A program made the position numbers and the translations under genes. The notes beneath the pieces were generated by a model. It was not told where the DNA came from. It saw only the letters and a list, made by a program, of their open reading frames with translations, and did not search any database. Shown here one piece after another: positions 54,979 through 64,000 of a stretch of 64,000 nucleotides of DNA; the first letter of the stretch is position 1, and every line of letters starts with the position of its first letter. Source of the DNA: Globodera rostochiensis (Eukaryota; Nematoda; Chromadorea; Rhabditida; Heteroderidae); assembly GCA_018350325.1 (NCBI GenBank), contig JAEVLN010000049.1:214649-278648 (forward strand), given 5' to 3'.

Positions 54979-55042
54979 TTTGCTCGTCCACTGAAGATCG
55001 TCCACCAATCGGTTGCCAGTGCAAATCGATGGAAAAGTGTCC
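54979..55042 (-). pseudogene. Copy of gon-1 exon 38, 5-bp deletion
   Basis: Splice sites ttgcag and aaa/gtgatt are kept. The sequence matches exon 38 except that it is 64 bp instead of 69, shifting the frame near LRGTG. Confidence 0.88.
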
Positions 55043-55101
55043 CTGCAATTGAATTGGCACGCTCAATTAGTAAAAAGATAATTATGCTTAATTGTCATCA
55101 C

Positions 55102-55140
55102 CTGCGGGCATTCATTCGATGCGGAATAACAGTCGCCAGG
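55102..55140 (-). pseudogene. Copy of gon-1 exon 37
   Basis: It is 39 bp, same length, with the first base changed (Ala to Pro codon); both splice sites are kept. Confidence 0.9.
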
Positions 55141-55527
55141 CTAAAATTATTGCAAAAATTTGATGCAAAAATTCAAATTGATTGAGAATATTTTTATGTA
55201 ATTACGAGAGTGGGGGATAAAATTTCGGAAAATCTCGATCTTGAGGGTGGATTTTTGGTTTGAAAAATTTTTTGATTTTTAAGGGTACATATTTTTCGTT
55301 TTTATAGCATTTTTCTTGAGAATTTTGGGGAAAAATGCCTAAAATATTGCTTTTTTCTCAAGAAATGCCTAAATATGATTTATTATGAAAAAATGTCGAA
55401 ATATTGATTTATTCTCAAAAAACCCAAAATATTGATTTATATTGACTAAAAAAGTCGCTCTAATTCTAAAATTTTTAAAAATCAATGCTTTTTCTGGACT
55501 TCTCTCGTTAAAACCCTGCTCGCAAAA

Positions 55528-55560
55528 CATACTCAGTCAGCGCAAATGTGTGGTCATTGG
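55528..55560 (-). pseudogene. Truncated copy of gon-1 exon 36
   Basis: It matches [10 protein letters not shown] after an intact acceptor (gatttag), then departs from exon 36; the second half and donor are lost. Confidence 0.85.
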
Positions 55561-55986
55561 CTAAATCGAACAGAAGCATTTTATTTCTTTATTAAATTCT
55601 AAGACTCCCGAATCAGTGGGCGTTTGGGGAGCGCCATTTTTTTTTCGGGGAAAATCGAATTCTCAGAAAAAGCTTTTTTGGACCCAGAATTAATGGCCAA
55701 AACCCGGAATTTGCAAAACAAAAATTCGTGTTTCGACATTTCACCGAGTAGGCGCCAAAAATCGGACATTTACTGGTAAATTTCGTTTTTTTTTGCCAAG
55801 AATGCATCAATAATAGGAAGTAAGTGTCCAATCTTTCTACATAAATTTTTGGCATTTCAATACTTTTTCCGAATTTCAAAGAAAAATTAATACTCGGCGA
55901 TACGTCATCATCATACCCAACAATTTTTCGACCCGTCACTGCTACAAACAGAGACAAAAACAAAAAAACTCTGTGGCCCCCCTTAC

Positions 55987-56123
55987 GATTGATTTTCATG
56001 TTCTGCAAGTCGACGCGCACTTTGCTGAACAGGCTGAGCCCGGCCTGCACATGTCCGTCGTTGGTGCACGCGCATGAATTGTTCCTGGCGCCATCGTACG
56101 GGCAAGTGTAGGGATTTGCGAGT
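55987..56123 (-). pseudogene. Copy of gon-1 exon 35, intact length
   Basis: It is 137 bp as in the functional exon and nearly identical ([20 protein letters not shown]). Acceptor ctgcag and donor gtaagg are intact. Confidence 0.93.
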
Positions 56124-56189
56124 CTGCAGTTAAAGTTACAAAAGAATGAACACATTTTTTTTTGTCTGTGTGCGTGTGGCAGGAAAGTA

Positions 56190-56618
56190 ACCGGATGCCA
56201 AAAAATATTCCGGCATCCGGAATTCCTGCTCCCAAAAAATGCCCGGCGGCATCCGGAATCCGGCTCCCAAAAAATGCCCGGAATCCGGCATCCGGAATTC
56301 CGGCTCCTAAAAATGTTCGGAATCCGGCATCCGGAATTCCTGCTCCCAAAAAATGCCCGGCGGCATCCGGAATCCGGCTCCCAAAAAATGCCCGGAATCC
56401 GGCATCCGGAATTCCGGCTCCTAAAAATGTTCGGAATCCGACATCCGGAAATTCCTGCTCCCAAAAAATGCCCAGAATCCGGCATTCCGGCTCCCAAAAA
56501 ATGCCCGGAATCTGGCATCCGGAATTCCGGCTCCCAAAAAATGCCCGGAATTGTCCGGAAAATTTTAAATTTAATCAAAAATTTTTAATTTTTCTGATCA
56601 GTTTTTTGCCCTTTTTAC
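56190..56618. repeat. CCGGAATTCCGG-rich element expanded by internal tandem copies
   Basis: Units of about 44 bp made of CCGGCTCCCAAAAAATGCCC and GGAATCCGGCATCCGGAATT are repeated several times. The equivalent intron in the left arm (46780-47180) has the same element type with fewer such units. Confidence 0.75.
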
Positions 56619-56751
56619 TAGTGCTGCACGAGACCCAAAATTTCCCGAGACTCGAGACCGAGACTTGACCCCAAGACTCGAGACCGAGACCCAAAAAACC
56701 CGCGACTTTTCTCGAGTCGAGACTCGAGACCGAGACTCTCGTGCAGCACTA
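56619..56751. mobile_element. TAGTGCTGCACGAGAC MITE, exact 8-bp target duplication
   Basis: The ends TAGTGCTGCACGAGA and CTCGTGCAGCACTA are inverse. The flanks are identical, ctttttac at 56611-56618 and 56752-56759. The left duplication arm lacks it at the matching place. Confidence 0.82.
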
Positions 56752-56963
56752 CTTTTTACCATTTTTTAAAACAAATTCCATCAAAAATTCAAAATTTTCT
56801 CAACTCCCCAAACTGACCCAAAAACTACAAAAATCCTCCAATTTTTTGTAAAATTCTAATTTAATTAAGAATTTTTGCAAAAAGTCCGGAATCCTGGACC
56901 CAAAAATCCGGCATCGGTTACATCCCTGATGTGTAGATATTTTTGTAAGTGTGGCAAACCCAC

Positions 56964-57080
56964 CTTTTGCCATAGAATTCAGCAAAATTTGTTGCCGCCA
57001 ACACGTTCAGGTACGTCTTGGGAATGCTTTCGTTCAACATCCGGCAATAAAACGGTGACACGAAAGCCGGCCACTAACAC
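56964..57080 (-). pseudogene. Copy of gon-1 exon 34, 1-bp insertion
   Basis: It is nearly identical to exon 34, but a T run has one extra base after VTV, giving 117 bp instead of 116 and a frameshift. Splice sites are kept. Confidence 0.92.
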
Positions 57081-57217
57081 CTGTGCAAGGCGGCGGGAAA
57101 TTTATGTTGGCAAAATTATGCCAATAAAATGCGGGATTTAAAAATTTTATTCCGTTTTTTGCGGTAAAATCGGGCAAAATTTGGCTAATGCCAAAGTCTG
57201 TCATTTTATCCCCTTAC

Positions 57218-57292
57218 CGGTGTAATTGCCGTCCATCATGCCCGTCGTGTGTGCGTTCAGTTCACGCAACTCGGCACAATCGCTGGGCAGAC
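57218..57292 (-). pseudogene. Copy of gon-1 exon 33, 1-bp insertion at donor
   Basis: It matches [11 protein letters not shown] with one extra base just before gtaagg (75 instead of 74 bp). Confidence 0.9.
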
Positions 57293-57353
57293 CTGAGGTA
57301 AAAGTGGCACAAAAATTTAAATTTGGCATTTAAAAAAAGTTAAATTTCTGTAC

Positions 57354-57494
57354 AATTTCGAACAAAGCAAGGCTCACGCCGGCGGGGCCGATTTTGCTCA
57401 TTGCATTGCCTTTGTCCGCACGCACACTGTTGTTCCGGACAGCCAAACAGGGCACTTTGCGACGCCGAAACCCGGGCCCACAATTCTTGGAACA
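57354..57494 (-). pseudogene. Copy of gon-1 exon 32, 1-bp deletion
   Basis: [14 protein letters not shown] is kept, but an A is missing in the Gly-Lys-Cys codons (141 instead of 142 bp), which removes the conserved Cys and shifts the frame. Confidence 0.92.
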
Positions 57495-57499
57495 CTAAG

Positions 57500-57665
57500 C
57501 AAATGGAATGGAAATTATTTTTTTGTTAAATTTACTAAAAGGCATTATTTTTTTGTTAAATTTCATAAAAGGCATTATTTTTTGTTAAATTTTACTAAAA
57601 GGCATTATTTTTTTGTTAAATTTTACTAAAAGGCATTATTTTTTTGTTAAATTTTACTAAAAGGC
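57500..57665. repeat. 30-bp repeat expanded in the right duplication arm
   Basis: Five copies of ATTTTTTTGTTAAATTTTAC and TAAAAGGCATT are seen; the left arm has about two (45650-45690). Confidence 0.8.
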
Positions 57666-58379
57666 ATTATGTAGTTTTTCAATTCAAAAACTGATTTTGG
57701 TGCCAACCAAATTCAAAGCCGACCCACAAAAATAAATTTTGATTAATAAATAGCGCGAAAAAATCCGTATAATTAGAATTTTTTGACCAGCTTACACCCC
57801 CCCCCCCCTAATTTTGACCTTTTTTTAGTGACAATTTTGGCCTTTAAATGAGTTTTTAGTGACTAAAAATCCTACCCCCTACTGATCAGATATTTTGCTG
57901 TCCAGAAATAAAAAAAAAGACATAAATTTGTGCATGGGGCGGGACTGTCCGGGACGGAACCGACGGGACTGGGGGGACGGGGACTGACCCCCACGGCATC
58001 ATGTGTTTCCGACAGTAGTTGATAATTTTGTAATTTTCCAAGAAGTCTAAAATTCTTATTTTTAGATATTTCAACCCACATAATGGTATAAAATATCTAA
58101 AAAAATAAGACAATTCAAAAAATCTGTAATTTTCGAGGCAAGCCTAATACCTTTTTTTTGGCAAAATCGATAACTATACAGGCCTAAGAAGCATTTAGAA
58201 ATTGAAAATTCGAAATGTCTAACAAGTTTCAAAAACTGGATGTTAATGACATTTTAAGGGGAGTTTACGGTAGGATGAGCGAATGCGAAATTCTGGTTTC
58301 AGATTCAAATCTCCAATGATGTGATAGCTTATTACGGCTCGCTTCGCGCGCTTGGACGATACCGTACTCAACAAAAAAT

Positions 58380-58500
58380 TTAATTATACAGTAACTACCC
58401 AACAGAGAATTTTAATTATACAGTAACTACCCAACAGAGAATTTAAATTATACAGTAACTACGCAACACAACAAAGAATTTAAATTGTACTGTAACAACA
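58380..58500. repeat. Short repeat of TACAGTAACTAC words
   Basis: About four imperfect copies (TTATACAGTAACTACCCAAC) occur beside the exon 31 copy; the left arm has a diverged equivalent at 44975-45060. Confidence 0.7.
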
Positions 58501-58505
58501 ACCAC

Positions 58506-58572
58506 CTGAGACCATGCGCCAACACTCCAACGGTACTCAAGCTGCACGGGTTCATTTCACACTGTGCACTGA
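58506..58572 (-). pseudogene. Copy of gon-1 exon 31, two 1-bp deletions
   Basis: It matches [10 protein letters not shown], then shifts frame; it is 67 instead of 69 bp, one base lost at the acceptor and one after CSxx. Confidence 0.9.
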
Positions 58573-58690
58573 CTGCAAAAATGAGTTGACATTAAAATTC
58601 ATAAATTTTTGACAAAAAACGAATGGCACCCATTTTTAGTATGGCATTTTTCAAGACGACTCTTGTACATAAAAATGAGGTACTTTCTAG

Positions 58691-59487
58691 CAGGGGTGGG
58701 TCGAAAGAGAAATTTTTCGAAATCGAAATTTTTTTCGAAATCGAAATTTTTTTATTTCGATTTTCGTAAGAAAACCGAAAGAAAAACCTCGAAATTATCG
58801 AAATCGAAATCGAAACGAAAGAGACCCTTCGAAAGTGGAACAAAAATACATCTTTTTTAAAAAAAAATTTTTTTGCCCTTCATTAATTCGAATCATTGAA
58901 TTTCAAAAATTTATTGGATCGAGGGCTTTTGGCGAATAAAAATTCTATTTTTCTTTAGAAAAATGGTTGAAATGCAAAAATAACCCCGTATTGACAGACT
59001 TGTTGACAATTTTTTAAAGATTTTCAGTCCTTTTCAAGTAAAAAAATGACCTTAGATATCACAACCCTGGCTAAAACTAAACAAAATCAGGTCATTTTAT
59101 GCGTAAAAGCCTTCAGGATAAATCTTTAAAAAAATGACATTTCAAATTTTAAAGATTGGGGTATCCCAATTGTCCGTTCTCTAGTTTTTTTCCAATGATT
59201 TTTGGCGAAATTTATTGTAAAGGGTAAAAGAAAATTTTAATGACATGGAGGGGGTTTGAACCTCCAACGGATTTTTGGTGACGGGAACACAGACCGATAA
59301 GACAACAATAACGTTGCCTTACGCACGAAAAATATAGTAAAGTGTCTCAAAAAATAAAAAATTTCTTTGATACAATTTCTCTTTCGATAAAATTTCGAAG
59401 AATTCGTCTTTCGATTTTCGAAATCGAAACGAAAGAAAAACCTCGAAATTATCGAAATCGAAATCGAAAGGTTTCGACCCACCCCTG
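58691..59487. mobile_element. hAT-like element (CAGGGGTGGGTCGAAA ends), exact 8-bp target duplication
   Basis: The ends CAGGGGTGGGTCGAAA and TTTCGACCCACCCCTG are perfect inverses. The flanks are identical, ctttctag at 58683-58690 and 59488-59495. Subterminal GAAATCGAAA words occur. There is no transposase ORF. Confidence 0.85.
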
Positions 59488-59492
59488 CTTTC

Positions 59493-60359
59493 TAGGGTTC
59501 GGATAATCGGGTTGGGGCCGGGCGGGCTTTTCCGGGCGAATATTTTTGGGGTTTTCCTCCGGGCGGGCTTTGCCGGGCGGGCTTTTTTTGATTTTTTGTC
59601 CGGGCGGGCTTTGCCGGGCGAATATTTTTGGGTTTTTCCTCCGGGCGGGCTTTGCCGGGCGAATACCGGGCTTTAGCCCGGATTTTGGAAAACATCTGAA
59701 TACCGGCGAATATTTAAAAAAATTTTTGAAACAGCTTAAAAGTTAGAGATTGATCATTCCTGATCATGTACGATATAGACCAGGGATGTGTATCGTATCG
59801 TAATCGTAAATATCGTAATTTAGAGCCTCGTATTTTCGCTAAAAATCACCCGTATCATAATTTTTGAGGCCCCAGATTCGGGAGGGGGGTCGGCGGTGCC
59901 GATAGGCGCCGCCGAGAAATTTTTGAATTTTTTACTCAATTTGTTAAGAGATTTTCATCCAAAATTTAAAAATATGGTACCTTTTTTTTTTGAAGTTTTT
60001 ACGAATGCGAGGGCCCGGCGGTGCCGATAGGCGCCGCCGGGAAAATTTTTTTGATTTTTGATGACAATTTGTAAAGAAAATTGGTCCAAAAATTACGAAT
60101 TTTGCAAAACAAAGGGTTCCCTACTTGCAAAAATGACAAAAAATATTCGGAAAATATTCGGTTTTTTGGGGCCGGGCGGGCTTTTTTCCGGGCTACCTAA
60201 AAGGAGCCGGGCGGGCTTTGCCGGGCGAATATTTTTTGGGTTTTCGTCCGGGCGGGCTTTGCCGGGCGAATACCGGGCTTTAGCCCGGATCGAATATTTC
60301 CTAGTCGGGCGCCCGCCCGGCCGAATGCCCGCCCGACCCGGGCGCCCGTCCGAACCCTA
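59493..60359. mobile_element. TAGGGTTCGG element (GGGCGGGC-rich)
   Basis: The ends TAGGGTTCGG and CCGAACCCTA are inverse, and GGGCGGGCTTTGCCGGGCGA is repeated inside at both ends. Its left edge overlaps the target duplication of the neighbouring hAT-like element, which seems to have inserted later at its border. Confidence 0.65.
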
Positions 60360-60401
60360 TTTACTTTCCTGTTTTGCGACCCCCCCCCTCTCCCCAAATC
60401 T

Positions 60402-60632
60402 GGAAAACCCCAACTCGTTCCCCTTTTTGCCCAACTTTTTTGAACCTTTTTCGTTATAACTTTTTTTTTTGCATTTGGCCAATCAGTTAGCTTTTGCTTG
60501 ATATAATAGCTGCTACACAGTGTTTGCCTTTCGAATGATATCAAAAATATTTCATTTGGTTTGCTAGAAAAAAGTTATAACGAAAAAGGTTCAAAAAAGT
60601 TGGGCAAAAAGGGGAACGAGTTAGGGTTCGTC
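60402..60632. mobile_element. Long-TIR MITE with ccccaaatct flank repeat
   Basis: The arms carry AACTCGTTCCCCTTTTTGCC and its inverse; the inverted part is more than 50 bp. Both sides have ccccaaatct (60392-60401 and 60633-60642). It sits within an older element shared by both duplication arms. Confidence 0.7.
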
Positions 60633-61094
60633 CCCCAAATCTGCTAGTAACATCATATATGGGGGATTTTGAAAGGTGCTAATCACGAAACTGACAATAT
60701 TTTTCCGCGGAAGCAACTATGAAGAAAATAAAATAACAATTGAGATTAAGCGCTTTTTGAATCGTTTGAAATTTTTGAAAATTAAGGAAAAACGACTTTT
60801 GAGAGTAACAAAACCCGGATATAAAAAGAAAAGAGCAAAAATCATAGATTTAAAATCGTGGATGTTATCAGATCAATAAAATATTGCCAGATTCGTGATC
60901 AGCAGAAACCCCCATATATGATGTTTCCAGCATATTTGGGGAGGGGATCAAAAAACAGGAAAGTACCAAAATGAGTTGGCAGCTGATCAAATAGCGATAT
61001 GTAAAGGTGATCAAATTGATGATCTACCTCTATCTCTAAACATTTTCAAAATAGGCATGCTTATTTGTTAGGGAGGGATCAGCAAACACTGTAC

Positions 61095-61235
61095 CATCGG
61101 CTTCTCCAGTGCCATGCACATCCGTGACAACACCGTCGGCTCGGAGTCCAAGCCGTCACCACTGCTGCTGCTGCTGTTGTTGTCGCTGTTGCCGCCGTCA
61201 GCAGATGCCAATGCCAATGCCGACGATGCCGCCGC
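61095..61235 (-). pseudogene. Partial copy of gon-1 exon 30
   Basis: It matches the Ser/Gly-rich insert and MCMALEKPM with the donor gtacag kept; similarity stops near 61236, inside the exon, marking the outer breakpoint of the duplication. Confidence 0.88.
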
Positions 61236-61589
61236 CTATTCGTCATGCTTCGTTTGGTAGTGGAGCACCAACCGGCGAAATTGGCACAACAAATGATTTT
61301 GTTGGGCGGATCAAAACTGATTTTTAAATGTTATTTAAATTTTAATTAAGAAAAAGCAATTCTTTAACTGCAAAAATTGTCTATTTGTTTAACAATACAT
61401 TTTTCGCTCTATTTTTGCACATAAAATTGCTTTTTCTAAACAAAAAAAGGGTCTTTTTGTTTAAACGAGTACATATCTTTTCTCAACAAAGTCCAAAAAT
61501 TAAAACAAATTTTTAAACAAACAAAAATGTATTATTCAACGAAAACCCCCTAAATCACCCACCAAGGTGCACCGTTAGTGCGCCTGTTG

Positions 61590-62228
61590 GGCTCCCGGAA
61601 AATGCGTCAGTGGAAAATGCGTCAGTAGAAAATGCGTCAGTGGAAAATGCGTCAGTGATTATTAAAAGTCATGCAAAACATGTTTCTGGAGGTTTTTGGG
61701 GTCTACGAATCCAATTCCGAGCTCTGTTATAGTCAATTCCAAACCCCGGACCAGAATTCGAACATTTAGTCGAAAATTCAAATTTTTCTAAAAATCAAGT
61801 TTGGTGGCTAACCCGTCCGAAGCCAACCACGATTGCCAATTCTGTCTAGTATTGAAGCTAAGCCTAAGCCAACCTGGCTTGGGGTTTGTTAGGCTGAGGC
61901 CTAAGCATAGCTTAAGGCTAGCTTAGGCTTAGCCTAAGACGTTAGGAGATTCGGGAAGTTTTGGCTTGGGTGGGATTCTAGACACTTTACAACGAAAGTA
62001 ATAATCGAATTCATATTTTTGAATGATTTTGAGACAAACTGGATTTTTTTTAAATTGTTCGAATTTGGTTTGAGGTTCGAAATCGGCAGAAATGGATGTT
62101 AGAATTATTGTCTAAGCCCCTAATTCCGGTAAAAACACTTTTTTCTCGACTTTTGATAATCACTGACGCATTTTCCACTGACGCATTTTCTACTGACGCA
62201 TTTTCCACTGACGCATTTTCCGGCCACC
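61590..62228. mobile_element. MITE with tandem-word ends (TGACGCATTTTCCAC), exact 8-bp target duplication
   Basis: Both ends carry four copies of GGAAAATGCGTCAGT in opposite orientation, giving inverted repeats of about 75 bp. The flanks are identical, gcctgttg at 61582-61589 and 62229-62236. The middle has CTTAGGCTTAGCCTAAG-like palindromes and no ORF. Confidence 0.85.
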
Positions 62229-62229
62229 G

Positions 62230-62345
62230 CCTGTTGTGATGCCGACATTGCGTGCCGTTCGTCCAAATGTTGGCGTAGCAATGAATGCTGAAAACATTTG
62301 CACTCGCAACCGGAAACCTAAAAAATTTTTGGAAATTTAAAGACA
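62230..62345 (-). other. Exon-like fragment next to the MITE, unrecognised
   Basis: A minus-strand stretch follows an acceptor (attttttag) and stays open in more than one frame (for example SGCECKCFQHSLLRQ). It continues across the MITE at 61582, so the element split it. I cannot tell whether it is a real exon. Confidence 0.2.
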
Positions 62346-62609
62346 TTTTTTCTTACCTGCCAATCAATGTCGTCACCGCGTTTTTATTGCGACATTTAAG
62401 TGGTGAATTCTATTTTTTACTTGCAAGGCGCCATTATCGTAGCTGGAAAATTTTGGCAGTTGTGAAAATGCCATGTTTAGGTATATCAACCATAAAAATG
62501 CCATTTTCGGGACCAAAAATGTAATCAAACCAAATTTTTTTTTGTTAATTAAAAAAATGTCGGTGTAGAGACATCCAAGTTCTCCGGACAGTCTAAAAAA
62601 TAGGGATAT

Positions 62610-63025
62610 GGCAGGATGACATTTCATCCACGCGACACTTCATCCACGAACCCAAAATACGACACTTCATCCAAGCAACACTTCATCCACAAAAAACGAC
62701 ACTTCATCCACTAACCCAAAAAACGACACTTCATCCACTAACCCAAAAAACGACATTTCCTCCATGCGTTCCAGACTCCTCCAAAAACTTTAATTTTTGA
62801 CTCACATTTTGCGAGATGTACAAAAAATACAAGCCGATTAAGCTATTTTTTGTTTTCATAAAAATATTAGTACTGTTCCAAACTGAATTTTAGCCGGCTT
62901 AATAGGGTTAGGAAATCCGGCTTACACCCGGGCAGGCTTTTTCTTAAATTAAATGCGTGTTTTCGCTTAGTGGATGAAATGTCGCGTGGATGAAGTGTCG
63001 CGTGGATGAAATGTCGGCGCCCCAT
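62610..63025. mobile_element. MITE with tandem-word ends (CGACACTTCATCCAC)
   Basis: The left end repeats GACACTTCATCCAC many times and the right end repeats GTGGATGAAATGTCGC in opposite orientation. The flanks share gggatat (62603-62609 and 63026-63032). There is no ORF. Confidence 0.75.
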
Positions 63026-63299
63026 GGGATATTTTTTGATCATATTTTTTAACAAATGCTCAGTTTCATAAATCGAGCAAAATTCGTCTTAAATCCTCAG
63101 ATTTGGTTCCCTTTGCTTTGATTTTCGATTCTTCAGGTATACTCTTGCGCCCAAACATCTCTACAAATTGGAAATTGCTAAAAAACGTATAGGTATGTTA
63201 GAGAAACATTGAAACCTTTTTTTCTTGAATTTTTAACAAAAAAAGTTAAAGCTGTCTACTCAAAAAGAAGCTTAGAATCCATCGAACAATTAAAAATTG

Positions 63300-64000
63300 T
63301 AAGGGTTCCCCATTTGCATTTCCCCCAAGTAGTGAAATACCCCCCCCCCTCGTGGGAACCCCGTCCCATCGTGGGCCTATTGAGTACCATTGAGTCCCGT
63401 CCTCTCGCGGACCTGTTGAAGGGTTTATTCCCGTTTCATCGTGAGCCTGTTGAACTGGTTTTTGAACCAAAGGGTTTGGGATAAGGGTTCGGGGGTGAAC
63501 CCTTATCCCATCGTGGACCTTTTGAGTCCCGTATTCTAGAGGTCCCATCCCATCGTTGACCTGTGAAGGGTCTATTCCCATTTCATCGCGAACCTGTTGA
63601 ATTGGTTTTTGAACCAAAGGGTTTGTGGTAAGGGTTTCGGGTTAAGCCCTCTGGGATAAGGGTTCGGGAGTAAGAGTCCCGTCCTCTCGCGGACCTATTG
63701 AAGGGTTTATTCCCGTTTCATCGTGAGCCTGTTGAATTGGTTTTTGAATCAAAGGGTTTGGGAGGGTTCTGGTTTTGTTGGGAGGGCTTTGGTCTTTGAA
63801 CCAAAGGGGTTGGGAGGGTATTGATTTTTGATCCAAAGGGTTTAAGGGGTTTGGGGTGAACCCCATCCCATCGTGGACCTATTTGGGTCCAGGGCTGTAC
63901 CTAAGGGTTTGGGTGTGGGGTGAGCATTGATTTGTCCACCCCATCCCATCGCGGACCTATTGGGGTTTTTTTTCCAGGGGTCGGTCCAAAGTCCCCATCG
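63300..64000. repeat. Tandem repeat of about 100 bp running off the right edge
   Basis: Units contain CCCATCGTGGACCTATTGAG, GGTTTATTCCCGTTTCATCG, GAGCCTGTTGAATTGGTTTT and TGAACCAAAGGGTTTGGG. Copies vary in length and order. ORFs across it are artificial. Confidence 0.85.

Larger units (their letters stand above)
54979..61235 (-). pseudogene. gon-1: Inverted partial copy of gon-1 (exons 30-38), decayed
   Basis: Minus-strand matches to exons 30 (part), 31-35, 36 (part), 37 and 38 occur in the right order and spacing, with matching introns. Exon 30 lacks its 5' half, exon 36 is cut after TEY, and exons 39 and 40 are absent. Length changes break the frame: exon 31 minus 2 bp, exon 32 minus 1, exon 33 plus 1, exon 34 plus 1, exon 38 minus 5. 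Only exon 35 keeps exact length. It cannot encode a complete GON domain, so it is a non-functional duplicate. Together with 44.26-48.75 kb it forms a large inverted repeat with a spacer of about 6.2 kb. Confidence 0.9.

Noticed and set aside
59249..59330. GGTTTGAACC motif resembling a tRNA T-loop
   Set aside because: The stems of a tRNA cloverleaf could not be paired, and the site is inside a hAT-like element.
61850..61945. TTAGGC-like words suggesting a telomere remnant
   Set aside because: The words are irregular, in both orientations, and lie inside a MITE.
1..64000. CRISPR arrays, bacterial operons, phage or viral genes
   Set aside because: Spliced metazoan genes dominate; the tandem arrays lack unique spacers, and no viral protein was recognised.

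Overview
This is a stretch of a eukaryotic, almost certainly nematode, genome. Genes are broken into many small exons with GT..AG introns. The best-preserved gene is an ADAMTS metalloprotease of the GON-1 type, ending in many thrombospondin type-1 (TSP1) repeats and a GON domain, an architecture typical of nematode gon-1. A second gene resembles an F-box-like family that I know from cyst nematodes (Globodera/Heterodera). A tylenchid plant parasite is therefore my best guess, but genus and species are inference.

Layout. (1) 0.2-2.7 kb: exons of a small cysteine-rich, probably secreted protein on the minus strand, and one ORF of uncertain strand. (2) 2.7-17 kb: gene-poor DNA with poly-C/poly-G tracts, a GGT microsatellite, 21-bp and 30-bp minisatellites and short inverted-repeat transposons (MITEs). 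(3) About 19.0-49.3 kb, plus strand: the gon-1-like gene, reconstructed as 40 exons (39 well supported). From exon 2 to the stop it encodes about 2,169 residues: prodomain, zinc protease, disintegrin-like region, central TSP1, Cys-rich domain, spacer, about 14 C-terminal TSP1 repeats (some degenerate) and a GON domain. Its introns are packed with minisatellites and MITEs. (4) 49.3-54.5 kb: a spacer with a complete four-exon F-box-like gene on the minus strand (352 residues) and the last exon of a second, truncated member. (5) 54.9-61.2 kb: an inverted, decayed copy of the 3' part of gon-1 (last TSP1 exons plus GON domain), carrying frameshifts and truncated exons. (6) 61.2-64 kb: two MITEs whose ends are built from tandem words, then a tandem repeat running off the window.

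The most notable structures are the gon-1 inverted segmental duplication, whose two arms act as each other's empty-site control for transposon insertions; many MITEs with recognisable 8-9 bp target-site duplications; and an apparent TG (not AG) splice acceptor inside the protease domain. Exon boundaries were set by hand from splice consensus, phase agreement and family similarity. The 5' end of gon-1 is unresolved.
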